From assembly GCF_020740535.1 (NCBI RefSeq), contig NZ_CP082362.1, positions 2,046,001-2,110,000 on the forward strand: 64,000 nt of DNA, written 5' to 3'. A program made the translations under genes and the position numbers. The DNA comes from Streptomyces profundus (GTDB lineage: Bacteria > Actinomycetota > Actinomycetes > Streptomycetales > Streptomycetaceae). The notes below the pieces were generated by a model. The model was given only the letters and a program-made list of their open reading frames with translations, did no database searches and had not been told where the DNA came from. This document shows positions 9,516-17,347 of the stretch, one piece after another. Position 1 is the stretch's first letter; each line of letters starts with the position of its first letter.

Positions 9516-10115
9516 TTAGCCGGGGGGCACCTGCTGGGCGGCGATCCGCCGGGCCGTCTCGGAGTCCGGCCCCGGCTGCGGAACGAAGATCGCCTCGCGG
9601 TAGTAGCGCAGCTCGGCGATGGACTCCCTGATGTCCGCCAGCGCGCGGTGGTTGCCGCTCTTCTGCGGGCTGTTGAAGTACGCCCTGGGATACCAGCGCC
9701 TGGCCAGCTCCTTGACCGAGGACACATCGATCACGCGGTAGTGGAGATGCCCTTCGAGCGCGGGCATGTCCCTGGCGAGGAAGCCCCGGTCGGTGCCGAT
9801 GGTGTTCCCGCAGAGCGGGCTCTTGCCCGCCTCGGGGGCCTCCGAGCGGACGTACTCAAGGACCAGCTCCTCGGCCTCGGCGAGCGTGCGCCCGCCCGGC
9901 AGCTCGTCGAGCAGCCCCGAGGCCGTATGCATGGCGCGCACCACCTCGGGCATCGAGTCCAGCGCCGCGTCCGGCGGACGGATCACCACGTCCACCCCCT
10001 CGCCCAGCACATTCAGCTCGGAGTCGGTCACCAGGGCGGCGACCTCCACGAGCGCGTCGTCGGCCAGCGAGAGACCGGTCATCTCGCAGTCGATCCACAC
10101 CATGCGATCGTTCAT
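9516..10115 (-). CDS. orn: Oligoribonuclease
   Basis: Degrades 2-5-nt RNAs, including linearised cyclic-di-GMP (pGpG), to mononucleotides. The 199-residue protein is a standard DEDDh exonuclease: WIDCEMTGL near the N-terminus supplies D and E, VIDVSSVKELARRWYP the second D, and KSGNHRALADIRESI the His and final Asp. The gene stops with TAA and lies downstream of adpA on the same strand, the arrangement known from S. coelicolor and S. griseus. Confidence 0.97.
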   Translation of the reverse strand: MNDRMVWIDCEMTGLSLADDALVEVAALVTDSELNVLGEGVDVVIRPPDAALDSMPEVVRAMHTASGLLDELPGGRTLAEAEELVLEYVRSEAPEAGKSPLCGNTIGTDRGFLARDMPALEGHLHYRVIDVSSVKELARRWYPRAYFNSPQKSGNHRALADIRESIAELRYYREAIFVPQPGPDSETARRIAAQQVPPG

Positions 10116-10203
10116 GCGAACAACCTTACGTCGCGCACCGCGACGGGCCCGTCGCGGTCCATCCGCTCCGGGCCCGTGTTGGCACGTACTCGCCGCTCCC
10201 CCC

Positions 10204-11310
10204 TCAGCGCTCCGGGCGTGGACGCTGCCCCGGCACCCGGGGCGTGTAGCCGTCCGTGAGCGGCTTGTTACGGCTGGAGCCGTCCTGCTGCCGCGCCCGG
10301 TAGGCGGCGCGGTACGCCGCCGGGGAGGCGCCCAACTGCCGCCGGAAGTGGCCGCGCAGAGCCACCGGACTGCGGAAGCCGCAGCGCCCCGCGACCTCGT
10401 CGACCGAGTAGTCCGACACCTCCAGCAGCCGCTGCGCCTGGAGCACCCGTTGGGTGATCAGCCACTGCAACGGCGCGCTGCCGGTGAGCGAACGGAATCT
10501 CCGGTCGAAGGTGCGCCGACTCATGTACGCGCGAGCCGCCAGCGTCTCCACGTCGAACTGCTCGTGGAGGTGCTCCAGGGCCCAGGCCACCACCTCGGCC
10601 AGCGGATCGGCTCCGATGTCCTCTGGTAAAGACCGGTCCAGATGGCGGTGCGCGCCACCGTCCGTGCCGTTGCCCCTGCGGGGCGGCAGCACCAGGCGGC
10701 GGGCGAGCGCCGCCGCGGCCTCGGGACCGTGGTCCTGGCGGACTATGTGGAGACAGAGATCGATCCCGGCCGCGGTGCCGGCCGAGGTCAGGATGTCCCC
10801 GTCGTCGACGAACAGCTCCCTGGGGTCCACATGGACCGACGGGTAGCGCTTCGCGAGCGTCGGGGCGTACATCCAGTGCGTGGTGGCCGGTCGGCCGTCC
10901 AGCAGACCGGCCGCGCCCAGGGCGAATGCCCCGGTACACAGGCCGACGATCCTGGCTCCCTCGCTGTGCGCCCTGCGCAGGGCGGTGAGCGCCGCCACCG
11001 GCGGCGGTCCGGTGATGGACCGCCACGCTGGCACGATCACCGTTCCGGCCCGTGCCACGGCGCCGAGCCCATAGGGCGCGCGCAGCTCGAGCCCCGCGGT
11101 GGTACGCAGGGGTCCGTCCTCGCCGGCACAGGCCAGCAGACGGTAACGCGGCACCCCGGCATCCTGGCGGTCGACGCCGAAGACGGACAACGGGATGGAG
11201 CTTTCGAACATCGGACTGCCGCTGAACAGCAGCACCGCGACGACTTCGCGGCGGCGTCGGGCAGCCAGCTTGACAGCGGGCTCGGGGCCGTGCGTTGGGT
11301 CCTGGCTCAT
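10204..11310 (-). CDS. adpA: Developmental master regulator AdpA (AraC/XylS type)
   Basis: Transcription factor controlling aerial development and secondary metabolism in Streptomyces. The 368-residue protein has an N-terminal DJ-1/PfpI-like dimerisation domain (about 20-205, with AVLLFSGSPMFESS and ARIVGLCTGAFALGAAGLL) and a C-terminal AraC domain with two helix-turn-helices (VETLAARAYMSRRTFDRRF and VDEVAGRCGFRSPVALRGHF). A TTA leucine codon at 10627-10629, codon 228, lies between the domains as in known adpA genes. The start MSQDPTHG is preceded by CTGAGGAGC. The C-terminal tail is short and basic. Confidence 0.96.
   Translation of the reverse strand: MSQDPTHGPEPAVKLAARRRREVVAVLLFSGSPMFESSIPLSVFGVDRQDAGVPRYRLLACAGEDGPLRTTAGLELRAPYGLGAVARAGTVIVPAWRSITGPPPVAALTALRRAHSEGARIVGLCTGAFALGAAGLLDGRPATTHWMYAPTLAKRYPSVHVDPRELFVDDGDILTSAGTAAGIDLCLHIVRQDHGPEAAAALARRLVLPPRRGNGTDGGAHRHLDRSLPEDIGADPLAEVVAWALEHLHEQFDVETLAARAYMSRRTFDRRFRSLTGSAPLQWLITQRVLQAQRLLEVSDYSVDEVAGRCGFRSPVALRGHFRRQLGASPAAYRAAYRARQQDGSSRNKPLTDGYTPRVPGQRPRPER
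10627..10629 (-). promoter_or_regulatory. TTA codon in adpA (bldA-dependent translation)
   Basis: The minus strand reads GAC CGG TCT TTA CCA GAG GAC. TTA is very rare in Streptomyces and is read by the developmentally timed bldA tRNA. Its place in the linker between the two AdpA domains is the conserved one. Confidence 0.9.
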
Positions 11311-12055
11311 GCTCCTCAGTTCCCTCGGTCGTCGCATCCTCTCGGTCCTGCACGTTTCCCCCGACGTGATTGCCAAGATCGAATCTACTGTGTCGGGTGA
11401 GGTCGGCGGGACAAGTTCATCACTCGGCGCTAAATCGACATGACAACGTGGCGCGAAGCATTCGATCAGGAAGCGTTTCACGTAGCGGCAGTTGGGGGAA
11501 GTACGCCTCTCCGCTCGGGCACCCGCTTCTGAAGGCAGCAGGCCAGGGGCGGCTTATCCGGCCGGTATACCCGAGGTGTTGGAGTGTCTCGCGAGCAAGG
11601 CGAGGCGTCCACATGGAAGTTGGCTGAAAATAAAACCCGTCAGCACGACCTTCAGACCGCACGCCGGGCGTACGCCGGGGGCGCTCGACGCCCGCCCGCG
11701 CCGCATCCCCTCGGGCACGGAGTGTGATCATGTCCAGAACAGGAGCACCCATGCGCCCCTCCCCCCGGACCTCGGCGCCCCCGACCGAAGCCGATCACCC
11801 TGGGGCAGCACGGGTATCCGAAAGTGTCCGAAACCGTTGCATCGGCCGTCCCCGATGCGGCATCCTGCACGGTCACGGTCACCGGGCCGGTTTGCAGGGT
11901 TGTACACACCATCTCTGGGAACTAGGTACCTGAACGCCGTACTCTGGAGGTGGAACCTGTGAGGAGATGGAGTATCCTCCTCCCCCTTCACCCGCTCCGC
12001 CCCCAGCTTGTACACATTCACGAGGTTTTCTCACCGACCCACCGCTGAGGCTCCG
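11311..12055. other. Long divergent regulatory region between adpA and usp
   Basis: 745 bases without a supported gene, holding the promoters and leaders of two divergent genes. Visible items: TGGCGCGAAG (11449-11458), one base off the AdpA site consensus TGGCSNGWWY; an AT-richer stretch near 11625-11636 (GAAAATAAAA); and two copies of TTGTACACA (11900-11908 and 12008-12016), 108 bp apart. No clear -10/-35 pair could be chosen with confidence. Long upstream regions are normal for adpA. Confidence 0.6.
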
Positions 12056-12577
12056 ATGGCTGGATACGAGTTCCCCGAACCAGCGGATCGCAGGCGCGTC
12101 GCCGAACCCTCCGACACGCCCGACCCGGCGCCCGAGGACCACGCCGCGCGTGATCCCGCGTTCCAGCACGGCGTGGTCGTCGGCTTCGACGGCTCCACGT
12201 CCAGTGAACGCGCGCTCGCGTACGCCGCAGGGCTGGCCCAGCGCTCCCAGGCGGGCCTGATCATCGTGCATGTGGCCAACCGGCTGCCGACGACGGTCTG
12301 GGCCGGCTGCGAGCCGCCCGCCCTGGTCGATGTGCCCGATCACCGCACGGAGGTGCTCGGCCTGGAGCTGTCCTGCGCCGAGCACCTCTCGGAGCTCCCC
12401 TGGGTGCTGCTGGAGCGTGGCGGCGACATCTGCCACGAGCTGGAGGAGGTGGGCCGCGAGTACGCGGCCAACGCCATCGTCGTCGGCACCACCCAGGGCC
12501 TGCTGAGCCGCGTCTTCGGCTCGGTCTCGGGCCGCCTGGCCCGCCGCGCCCAGCGCCCGGTGATCGTCATCCCCTGA
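12056..12577 (+). CDS. Universal stress protein (UspA family)
   Basis: 173-residue single-domain Usp. The core begins GVVVGFDGSTSSERALAYAAGLA and ends with the nucleotide-binding pattern GTTQGLLSRVFGSVSGRL followed by AQRPVIVIP. An N-terminal extension of about 40 acidic/Pro-rich residues precedes the fold. The start MAGYEFPEP follows GCTGAGG; an earlier in-frame ATG at 12008 lacks a ribosome site. Likely ATP-binding stress or dormancy protein; partner unknown. Confidence 0.88.
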   Translation: MAGYEFPEPADRRRVAEPSDTPDPAPEDHAARDPAFQHGVVVGFDGSTSSERALAYAAGLAQRSQAGLIIVHVANRLPTTVWAGCEPPALVDVPDHRTEVLGLELSCAEHLSELPWVLLERGGDICHELEEVGREYAANAIVVGTTQGLLSRVFGSVSGRLARRAQRPVIVIP

Positions 12578-12894
12578 CCCGGCCCGCCCGCGTCCGTGCC
12601 ATCGGCGCCCTCGGCGCCATCCGCGCCGTCCGCGCCGTCACAGGGGCCCCTCGCGACCTCCGGGTGCTCACCGGCCCCTCGGGGCCGGTCTCCCGGCCGC
12701 ACTCACCGACCATTCACCAAATTCACCGACTCCCGGACGTGGATTGTGCGTTTGTGATGGGCATAAAGGTGAGACCAGCTCCGCATATCCGCTCTCAGCG
12801 GGGCGGATCTGACGGCTCAGGCCGCCGGCCGGGAGGTGACGGACCCGGTCGCGGCTCTCCCCTGCCGGCGTAATGGGCGACGCCGGCAACCTGG
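12578..12894. other. Gap between usp and the glmS terminator
   Basis: About 320 bases. Somewhat AT-richer around 12710-12770 (CATTCACCAAATTCACC, TTGTGCGTTTGTGATGGGC), but no gene, tRNA or repeat is recognised. The flanking genes are convergent, so no promoter is required here. Confidence 0.4.
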
Positions 12895-12944
12895 GGCGGC
12901 CCCCGGGGATGCGTATGGTGGCACGCACTCCCCCGGGGGCCGCC
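12895..12944. terminator. Large bidirectional hairpin between usp and glmS
   Basis: Perfect 14-bp arms GGCGGCCCCCGGGG (12895-12908) and CCCCGGGGGCCGCC (12931-12944), with a nested GCGT/ACGC stem in the 22-base loop. The right side ends GCCTTT on the plus strand. It separates convergent genes. Confidence 0.75.
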
Positions 12945-13000
12945 GCCTTTCGTCGCGGTCCGGCTGTCGACCAGCAGACCTCAGCCGTCGGCGGGGAGGC

Positions 13001-14821
13001 TCACTCCACGGTCACCGACTTGGCGAGGTTCCGCGGCTTGTCGATGTCCCGGCCCAGGGCCAACGCCGTGTGGTACGCCAGCAGTTGCAGGGGGATGCCC
13101 ATCAGCACCGGGTCCAGCTCCGGCTCGTTGCGCGGCACCACAATGGTGTCGTCCGCCTTGGCCTGCTCCTCGTGGGCCACCGCCAGGATGCGCCCGCTGC
13201 GGGCCTTGATCTCCTCCAGGGTGGCCCGGTTCTTCTCCAGCAGCTCGTCGTTGGGGATGATCGCCACGGTGGGCACCGCCGGCTCGATCAGCGCCAGCGG
13301 TCCGTGCTTCAGCTCGGAGGCGGGGTACGCCTCGGCGTGGATGTAGGAGACCTCCTTGAGCTTGAGGGAGGCCTCCTTGGCCACCGGGAACCCACGCACC
13401 CGGCCGACGAACATCATGCTCTTGGAACCGGCGATGTCGCGGGCCAGTTCGGCGATCCGCGCCTCCTCCTTCAGCACCTCGCCGATCTGCTCGGGCAGCT
13501 TGCGCAGGCCCTCGATGATCCGTCGGCCGTCGGCGACCGACAGGTCGCGGATCCGGCCGAGGTGGAGCGCCAGCAGGGCGAAGGCGACGGCGGTGTTGGT
13601 GAAGCACTTGGTGGAGACCACGCACACCTCGGGCCCGGCGTGCACATAGACCCCGCCGTCGGTCTCCCTGGCGATGGCGGAGCCCACCACGTTGACCACA
13701 CCGAGGACCATGGCGCCCTTGCGCTTCAGCTCCTGGACGGCCGCCAGGGTGTCGTAGGTCTCGCCCGACTGGCTGGTCGCGATGTAGAGGGTGTCGGGGT
13801 CCACCACCGCGTTGCGGTAGCGGAACTCACTGGCCGGTTCGGCGTCGGCCGGGATGCGGGCCAGCTCCTCGATCAGCTGGGCGCCGATCAGGCCGGCGTG
13901 GTAGGCCGAGCCGCAGCCGAGGATCTTCACCCGGCGCACCCCCCGGGCGGCGCGGGCGTCCAGGTTGAGCCCACCCAGCCGGACGGTGGCGAAGCGGTCG
14001 TCGATCCGGCCGCGCAGCACCCGGTCGACGGCGTCGGGCTGCTCGGCGATCTCCTTGTGCATATAGGTGTCGTGGCCACCCATGTCATAGCTCTCCGCCT
14101 CCCACTCCACGGTGGTGGGCGCGGCGGCGGTGCGGCTGCCGTCGGTGGTGTAGGTGCGGTAGTCGTCGGCCTTGAGGGTGGCCATCTCGCCGTCGTCCAG
14201 GGTGATCACCTGGCGGGTGTGGCTGACCAGCGCCGCCACGTCGGAGGCGACGAACATCTCCTTCTCACCGATGCCGAGCACCACGGGGGAGCCGTTGCGG
14301 GCCACCACGATCCGGTCGGGGAACTCGGCGTGCAGCACCGCGATGCCGTAGGTGCCCTCGACATAGCGCAGCGCCTCGCGGACCTTCTCCTCCAGGGTGG
14401 CGGCCTGGGCGCGGGCGATCAGATGGGCCAGCACCTCGGTGTCGGTGTCGGAGGCCAGCGGGATGCCGTCGGCGGCGAGCTTGGCGCGCAGCTCGGCCGA
14501 GTTGTCGATGATGCCGTTGTGTACGACGGCGACCTGGCCGGCGCCGTCCAGGTGCGGGTGGGCGTTGGTGTCGTTGGGCGCCCCATGGGTGGCCCAGCGG
14601 GTGTGCGCGATGCCGGCGGTGCCGGCGAACCTGGCCGGCAGCCGCTGCTCCAGCTCGCGCACCCGGCCCGCGGCCTTCGTCGTCTTCAGCCCGCCGCCCT
14701 TGCCACTGCTGTGGATGGCGATACCGGCGGAGTCATAGCCTCGGTACTCAAGGCGTTGGAGGCCCTCCAGCAGGAGCGGGGCGACATCCCTTTTGCCGAT
14801 ATATCCAACGATTCCGCACAT
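13001..14821 (-). CDS. glmS: Glutamine-fructose-6-phosphate aminotransferase (isomerising)
   Basis: Makes glucosamine-6-phosphate, the entry to cell-wall amino sugars. The 606-residue protein starts MCGIVGYIG, so Cys2 is the N-terminal nucleophile of the glutaminase domain (1-240). Two SIS sugar-isomerase domains follow (SQSGETYDTLAA and EAYPASELKHGPLALIEP), ending in the conserved KSVTVE. The start is fixed both by Cys2 and by AGGAGG six bases upstream. No GlmS ribozyme is expected or seen. Streptomyces often has two glmS copies; this position near adpA matches the glmS2 locus. Confidence 0.96.
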   Translation of the reverse strand: MCGIVGYIGKRDVAPLLLEGLQRLEYRGYDSAGIAIHSSGKGGGLKTTKAAGRVRELEQRLPARFAGTAGIAHTRWATHGAPNDTNAHPHLDGAGQVAVVHNGIIDNSAELRAKLAADGIPLASDTDTEVLAHLIARAQAATLEEKVREALRYVEGTYGIAVLHAEFPDRIVVARNGSPVVLGIGEKEMFVASDVAALVSHTRQVITLDDGEMATLKADDYRTYTTDGSRTAAAPTTVEWEAESYDMGGHDTYMHKEIAEQPDAVDRVLRGRIDDRFATVRLGGLNLDARAARGVRRVKILGCGSAYHAGLIGAQLIEELARIPADAEPASEFRYRNAVVDPDTLYIATSQSGETYDTLAAVQELKRKGAMVLGVVNVVGSAIARETDGGVYVHAGPEVCVVSTKCFTNTAVAFALLALHLGRIRDLSVADGRRIIEGLRKLPEQIGEVLKEEARIAELARDIAGSKSMMFVGRVRGFPVAKEASLKLKEVSYIHAEAYPASELKHGPLALIEPAVPTVAIIPNDELLEKNRATLEEIKARSGRILAVAHEEQAKADDTIVVPRNEPELDPVLMGIPLQLLAYHTALALGRDIDKPRNLAKSVTVE

Positions 14822-14889
14822 GGGGTTTCCTCCTGCTGGTTGTTCTCCTGGCTGCCTGCCCATCCGTCCGCGCCCTCCGGACGGCCCCG

Positions 14890-15165
14890 CTATCCGTAGA
14901 CGATCCGCCGCAACTGCCGCAGGGACAGCGTCGGCGGGGCCACCGCGCGGTGGGGCAGCTCGTCCGCGATCCGCTCGAAGATCCCCTCGTTGGTCAGCCC
15001 GTGGGCGCGCAGCTCACGGTGCCGACGACGAACGAACTCCTCGGTGGTCTCGTCGAAATACGCCAACACATCGAGGACCACCCGTGCTGCTTCGCCACGC
15101 GTGAGCGTGCTGCTGCGCACCAGGTGGTCCACGAGGTCATCATGAGGCGTACGACGTTCGGGCAC
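14890..15165 (-). CDS. Small conserved hypothetical protein upstream of glmS
   Basis: 91-residue protein, GTG start, mostly helical and charged: DDLVDHLVRSSTLTRGEAARVVLDVLAYF followed by a TTEEFVRRRHRELRAHGL helix. The first half resembles the helical scaffold of small actinobacterial proteins with HU-like helices, but no family can be named. It precedes glmS by about 70 bp on the same strand and may share its transcript. Its ribosome site (GAGGA) touches the GTG, so the true start may be slightly different. Confidence 0.6.
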   Translation of the reverse strand: MPERRTPHDDLVDHLVRSSTLTRGEAARVVLDVLAYFDETTEEFVRRRHRELRAHGLTNEGIFERIADELPHRAVAPPTLSLRQLRRIVYG

Positions 15166-15250
15166 TCCTCGATAGTGCGGATCGTCGCCGACTTTCGCAA
15201 CAATCCTGCCCGATATCGGGCAGGGACGTGTCGCAAACGCTGGAGAACGG

Positions 15251-16135
15251 CTAGAGCCGATCGATCATCGCCTTCTTGGCCGCGGTGAACTCCTCGTCCG
15301 TCAGCACCCCCGAACGGTGCAGCTCGCTCAACTCGCGCAGCCGGCGCAGGACGGTGTCGTGGTCGCCGGCCGGCGCCTCCCTCGTCTCGGCCGGGGCCTT
15401 CTCCAACTCGCGCAGCGTGGACGCCAGCGGATGCGGCAGCCGTGCCATCACCGCGGCGGCCAGCAGGGCGGACTCGGCGATGTCCTTGGCCATCTTCAGC
15501 CCCCAGAGCACCACGCTGTTGGGGTCGTGCGCCGGCTTCACGGCGGCGTGCGCCGCGCCCTTGGGCAGAAAGCGCACCGAACCGTTCTCCCAGCCGACGG
15601 GCGGGGTCCACTGCACGGCGGCCAGGTCGTCGAGGGCCAGGGTGCGCGGGCCTGCGCTCTTCTTGCTCTCCTCGGCGCCCCAGTTCCAGGAGATCCGCAC
15701 CTCGTCCCCGTCGAAGACCACCTCGCCGTCGGAGGCGTGCAGGGTCAGCGGGACGCTCGGGCCCGGCAGCAGATAGCGGTCGCACGGACCGTTCTGCACC
15801 TGCTCGATCAGCAGGGCGTCCCGCACCGCCTCCACCAGGTACTCGGCGACCCCCGAGCGGTCCCCCCGCACCTCAAGCTGGTAGGGGTCGGCCGCGTCGG
15901 GGAGCTGGCCGCCGGTGGCCTGCACCAGGGGATCGGCGCCGCCGCGCAGCCGCAGCCGGAGCCGGCCGCTCTTGCGTCCCGACTCGTGGGAGATCGACGC
16001 CACGGCGGTGAGCGGCACCACCAGCTCGCCGAGCGAGGCACGCAACAGATGCACGCCCTTGCCGTGTCCGGGCACGATGCGCAGCACATCGCCCTCGAAG
16101 TACCAAGCGCCGGACGGTTGACTGATCTCTGCCAT
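15251..16135 (-). CDS. DUF4429 protein with C-terminal SHOCT domain
   Basis: 294-residue cytosolic protein. Two related beta-rich DUF4429 modules are visible: WYFEGDVLRIVPGHGKG at the N-terminus and GEVVFDGDEVRISWNWGAEE near the middle, each followed by a segment ending in a strand and a hydrophobic helix. The last 35 residues form a SHOCT motif (LRELSELHRSGVLTDEEFTAAKKAMI). Function is unknown; SHOCT domains often serve oligomerisation. An ATG three codons upstream (MVAMAE) is an alternative start. Confidence 0.8.
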   Translation of the reverse strand: MAEISQPSGAWYFEGDVLRIVPGHGKGVHLLRASLGELVVPLTAVASISHESGRKSGRLRLRLRGGADPLVQATGGQLPDAADPYQLEVRGDRSGVAEYLVEAVRDALLIEQVQNGPCDRYLLPGPSVPLTLHASDGEVVFDGDEVRISWNWGAEESKKSAGPRTLALDDLAAVQWTPPVGWENGSVRFLPKGAAHAAVKPAHDPNSVVLWGLKMAKDIAESALLAAAVMARLPHPLASTLRELEKAPAETREAPAGDHDTVLRRLRELSELHRSGVLTDEEFTAAKKAMIDRL

Positions 16136-16268
16136 GGCGACCATGGTCCGATTCTCGCAGCCGCCCCCGGGCGGGATGCCAGAGAGTGTCCGTTCATCGG
16201 CCGGCTTTCCGACAGATCCGCCGACCAAATGGGATGCGCGGGTGGCGCGTTGGTATCGAGAATGCCCC

Positions 16269-16943
16269 ATGCTGATCGATCACTGGCCGCTTCTGGGGCT
16301 TCGCCTCGACACGCCCCGCCTGCGGCTACGGCTGCCCGGGCCCGAGGAGCTGGCCGAGTTGGCCGACCTCGCCGCCGCCGGGCTGCACGATCCGGAGCTG
16401 ATGCCGTTCAGCGTGCCCTGGAGCGACCTCCCACCGGCCGAACGTGCCCGTTCGGTGGTCCAACACCACTGGCGCAGGTTGGGAAACTGGACCCCGGACA
16501 ACTGGCAGCTGAACCTCACGGTCTTCGAGGACGGACGGGCGGTGGGTCGCCAGTCCCTGTGGGCACGCGACTTCCGCAGCCTGCGGGAGGTGGCCACCGC
16601 CTCCTGGGTCGGCCGGGCACACCAGGGCCGGGGCATCGGCACCGAGATGCGCGCCGCCGTGCTCACGCTGGCCTTCGACGGGCTCGGCGCCGGGGACGCG
16701 GTCTCCGGCGCCTTCCAGGACAACCCGGCCTCGCACCGCGTCTCGACCAAGCTCGGCTATGTCGCGGACGGCGTGGAGCGCCAGCTGGTCCGCGGCCGGC
16801 CAGCCGTCATGCGGCGGGTCCGCCTGACCGCCGACCGCTGGCGCACCGTCGAGCACCACCGGGCCACCCTCACCGGACTCGCCCCCTGCCTCCCCCTCTT
16901 CGGCCTCCCCGCCCCTCAGCGCACGGAGCCGCCCGCCGGCTGA
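16269..16943 (+). CDS. GNAT-family N-acetyltransferase (RimJ/RimL-like)
   Basis: 224-residue acetyltransferase. The acetyl-CoA site is HQGRGIGTEMRAAVL (the Q-x-x-G-x-G pattern, about 118-132), preceded by the RLRLRLPGPEELAEL strand-helix of RimJ/RimL-type enzymes and followed by FQDNPASHRVSTKLGY. Substrate cannot be told from sequence. Start MLIDHWPLL. Its last 28 bases overlap the convergent ASCH gene. Confidence 0.85.
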   Translation: MLIDHWPLLGLRLDTPRLRLRLPGPEELAELADLAAAGLHDPELMPFSVPWSDLPPAERARSVVQHHWRRLGNWTPDNWQLNLTVFEDGRAVGRQSLWARDFRSLREVATASWVGRAHQGRGIGTEMRAAVLTLAFDGLGAGDAVSGAFQDNPASHRVSTKLGYVADGVERQLVRGRPAVMRRVRLTADRWRTVEHHRATLTGLAPCLPLFGLPAPQRTEPPAG

Positions 16944-17347
16944 TCCAGCAGCCGCACCACCCGGAAGCGTTCGACGACCACTTCGGTGGCGTCCGTCACC
17001 GCGAAGTCCGGCTGCCCCAGCTCGGCCCGCAGCTCCGCGCCCTGCCAGAACGCCTCGTGATCGGCCCGCCACTCGCCGACGGTGCGGTGCCCCTCCCCCT
17101 CGTCCCTGGCGTGGGCGAGGTCGATCTCGCCGAGCGGCACCACCCGGACCCCGGTGATCTCCAGCTCGGCCACCGCCCGACCGTCCGAGTCGATCAGCAG
17201 CTGCCGCTCACCGACCCGGGCGAGCGGCTCGTCGTCCCGCTGGTACTCCGCCAGCAGGCCGGTGGTGGCGACCTTCGACCCGCTGAGGACGGCGGCCACC
17301 AGCCGGTCCCGCAACGGGCCAGGGAAGCCCAGCAGAAAGTGCCTCAC
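16916..17347 (-). CDS. ASCH-domain protein
   Basis: 143-residue protein with the ASCH (PUA-like) pattern: GSKVATTGLLAEYQRDDEPL, GERQLLIDSDGRAVAELEITGV, and the VVPLGEIDLAHARDEGEGHRTVGEWR region. ASCH folds bind RNA or nucleotides; some act as amidohydrolases on modified nucleosides. The GTG start overlaps the acyl-CoA dehydrogenase stop (GTGA), so translation is probably coupled to the catabolic operon, whose metabolic role it does not obviously share. The 3' end overlaps the GNAT gene by 28 bp in convergent orientation. Confidence 0.8.
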   Translation of the reverse strand: MRHFLLGFPGPLRDRLVAAVLSGSKVATTGLLAEYQRDDEPLARVGERQLLIDSDGRAVAELEITGVRVVPLGEIDLAHARDEGEGHRTVGEWRADHEAFWQGAELRAELGQPDFAVTDATEVVVERFRVVRLLDQPAGGSVR

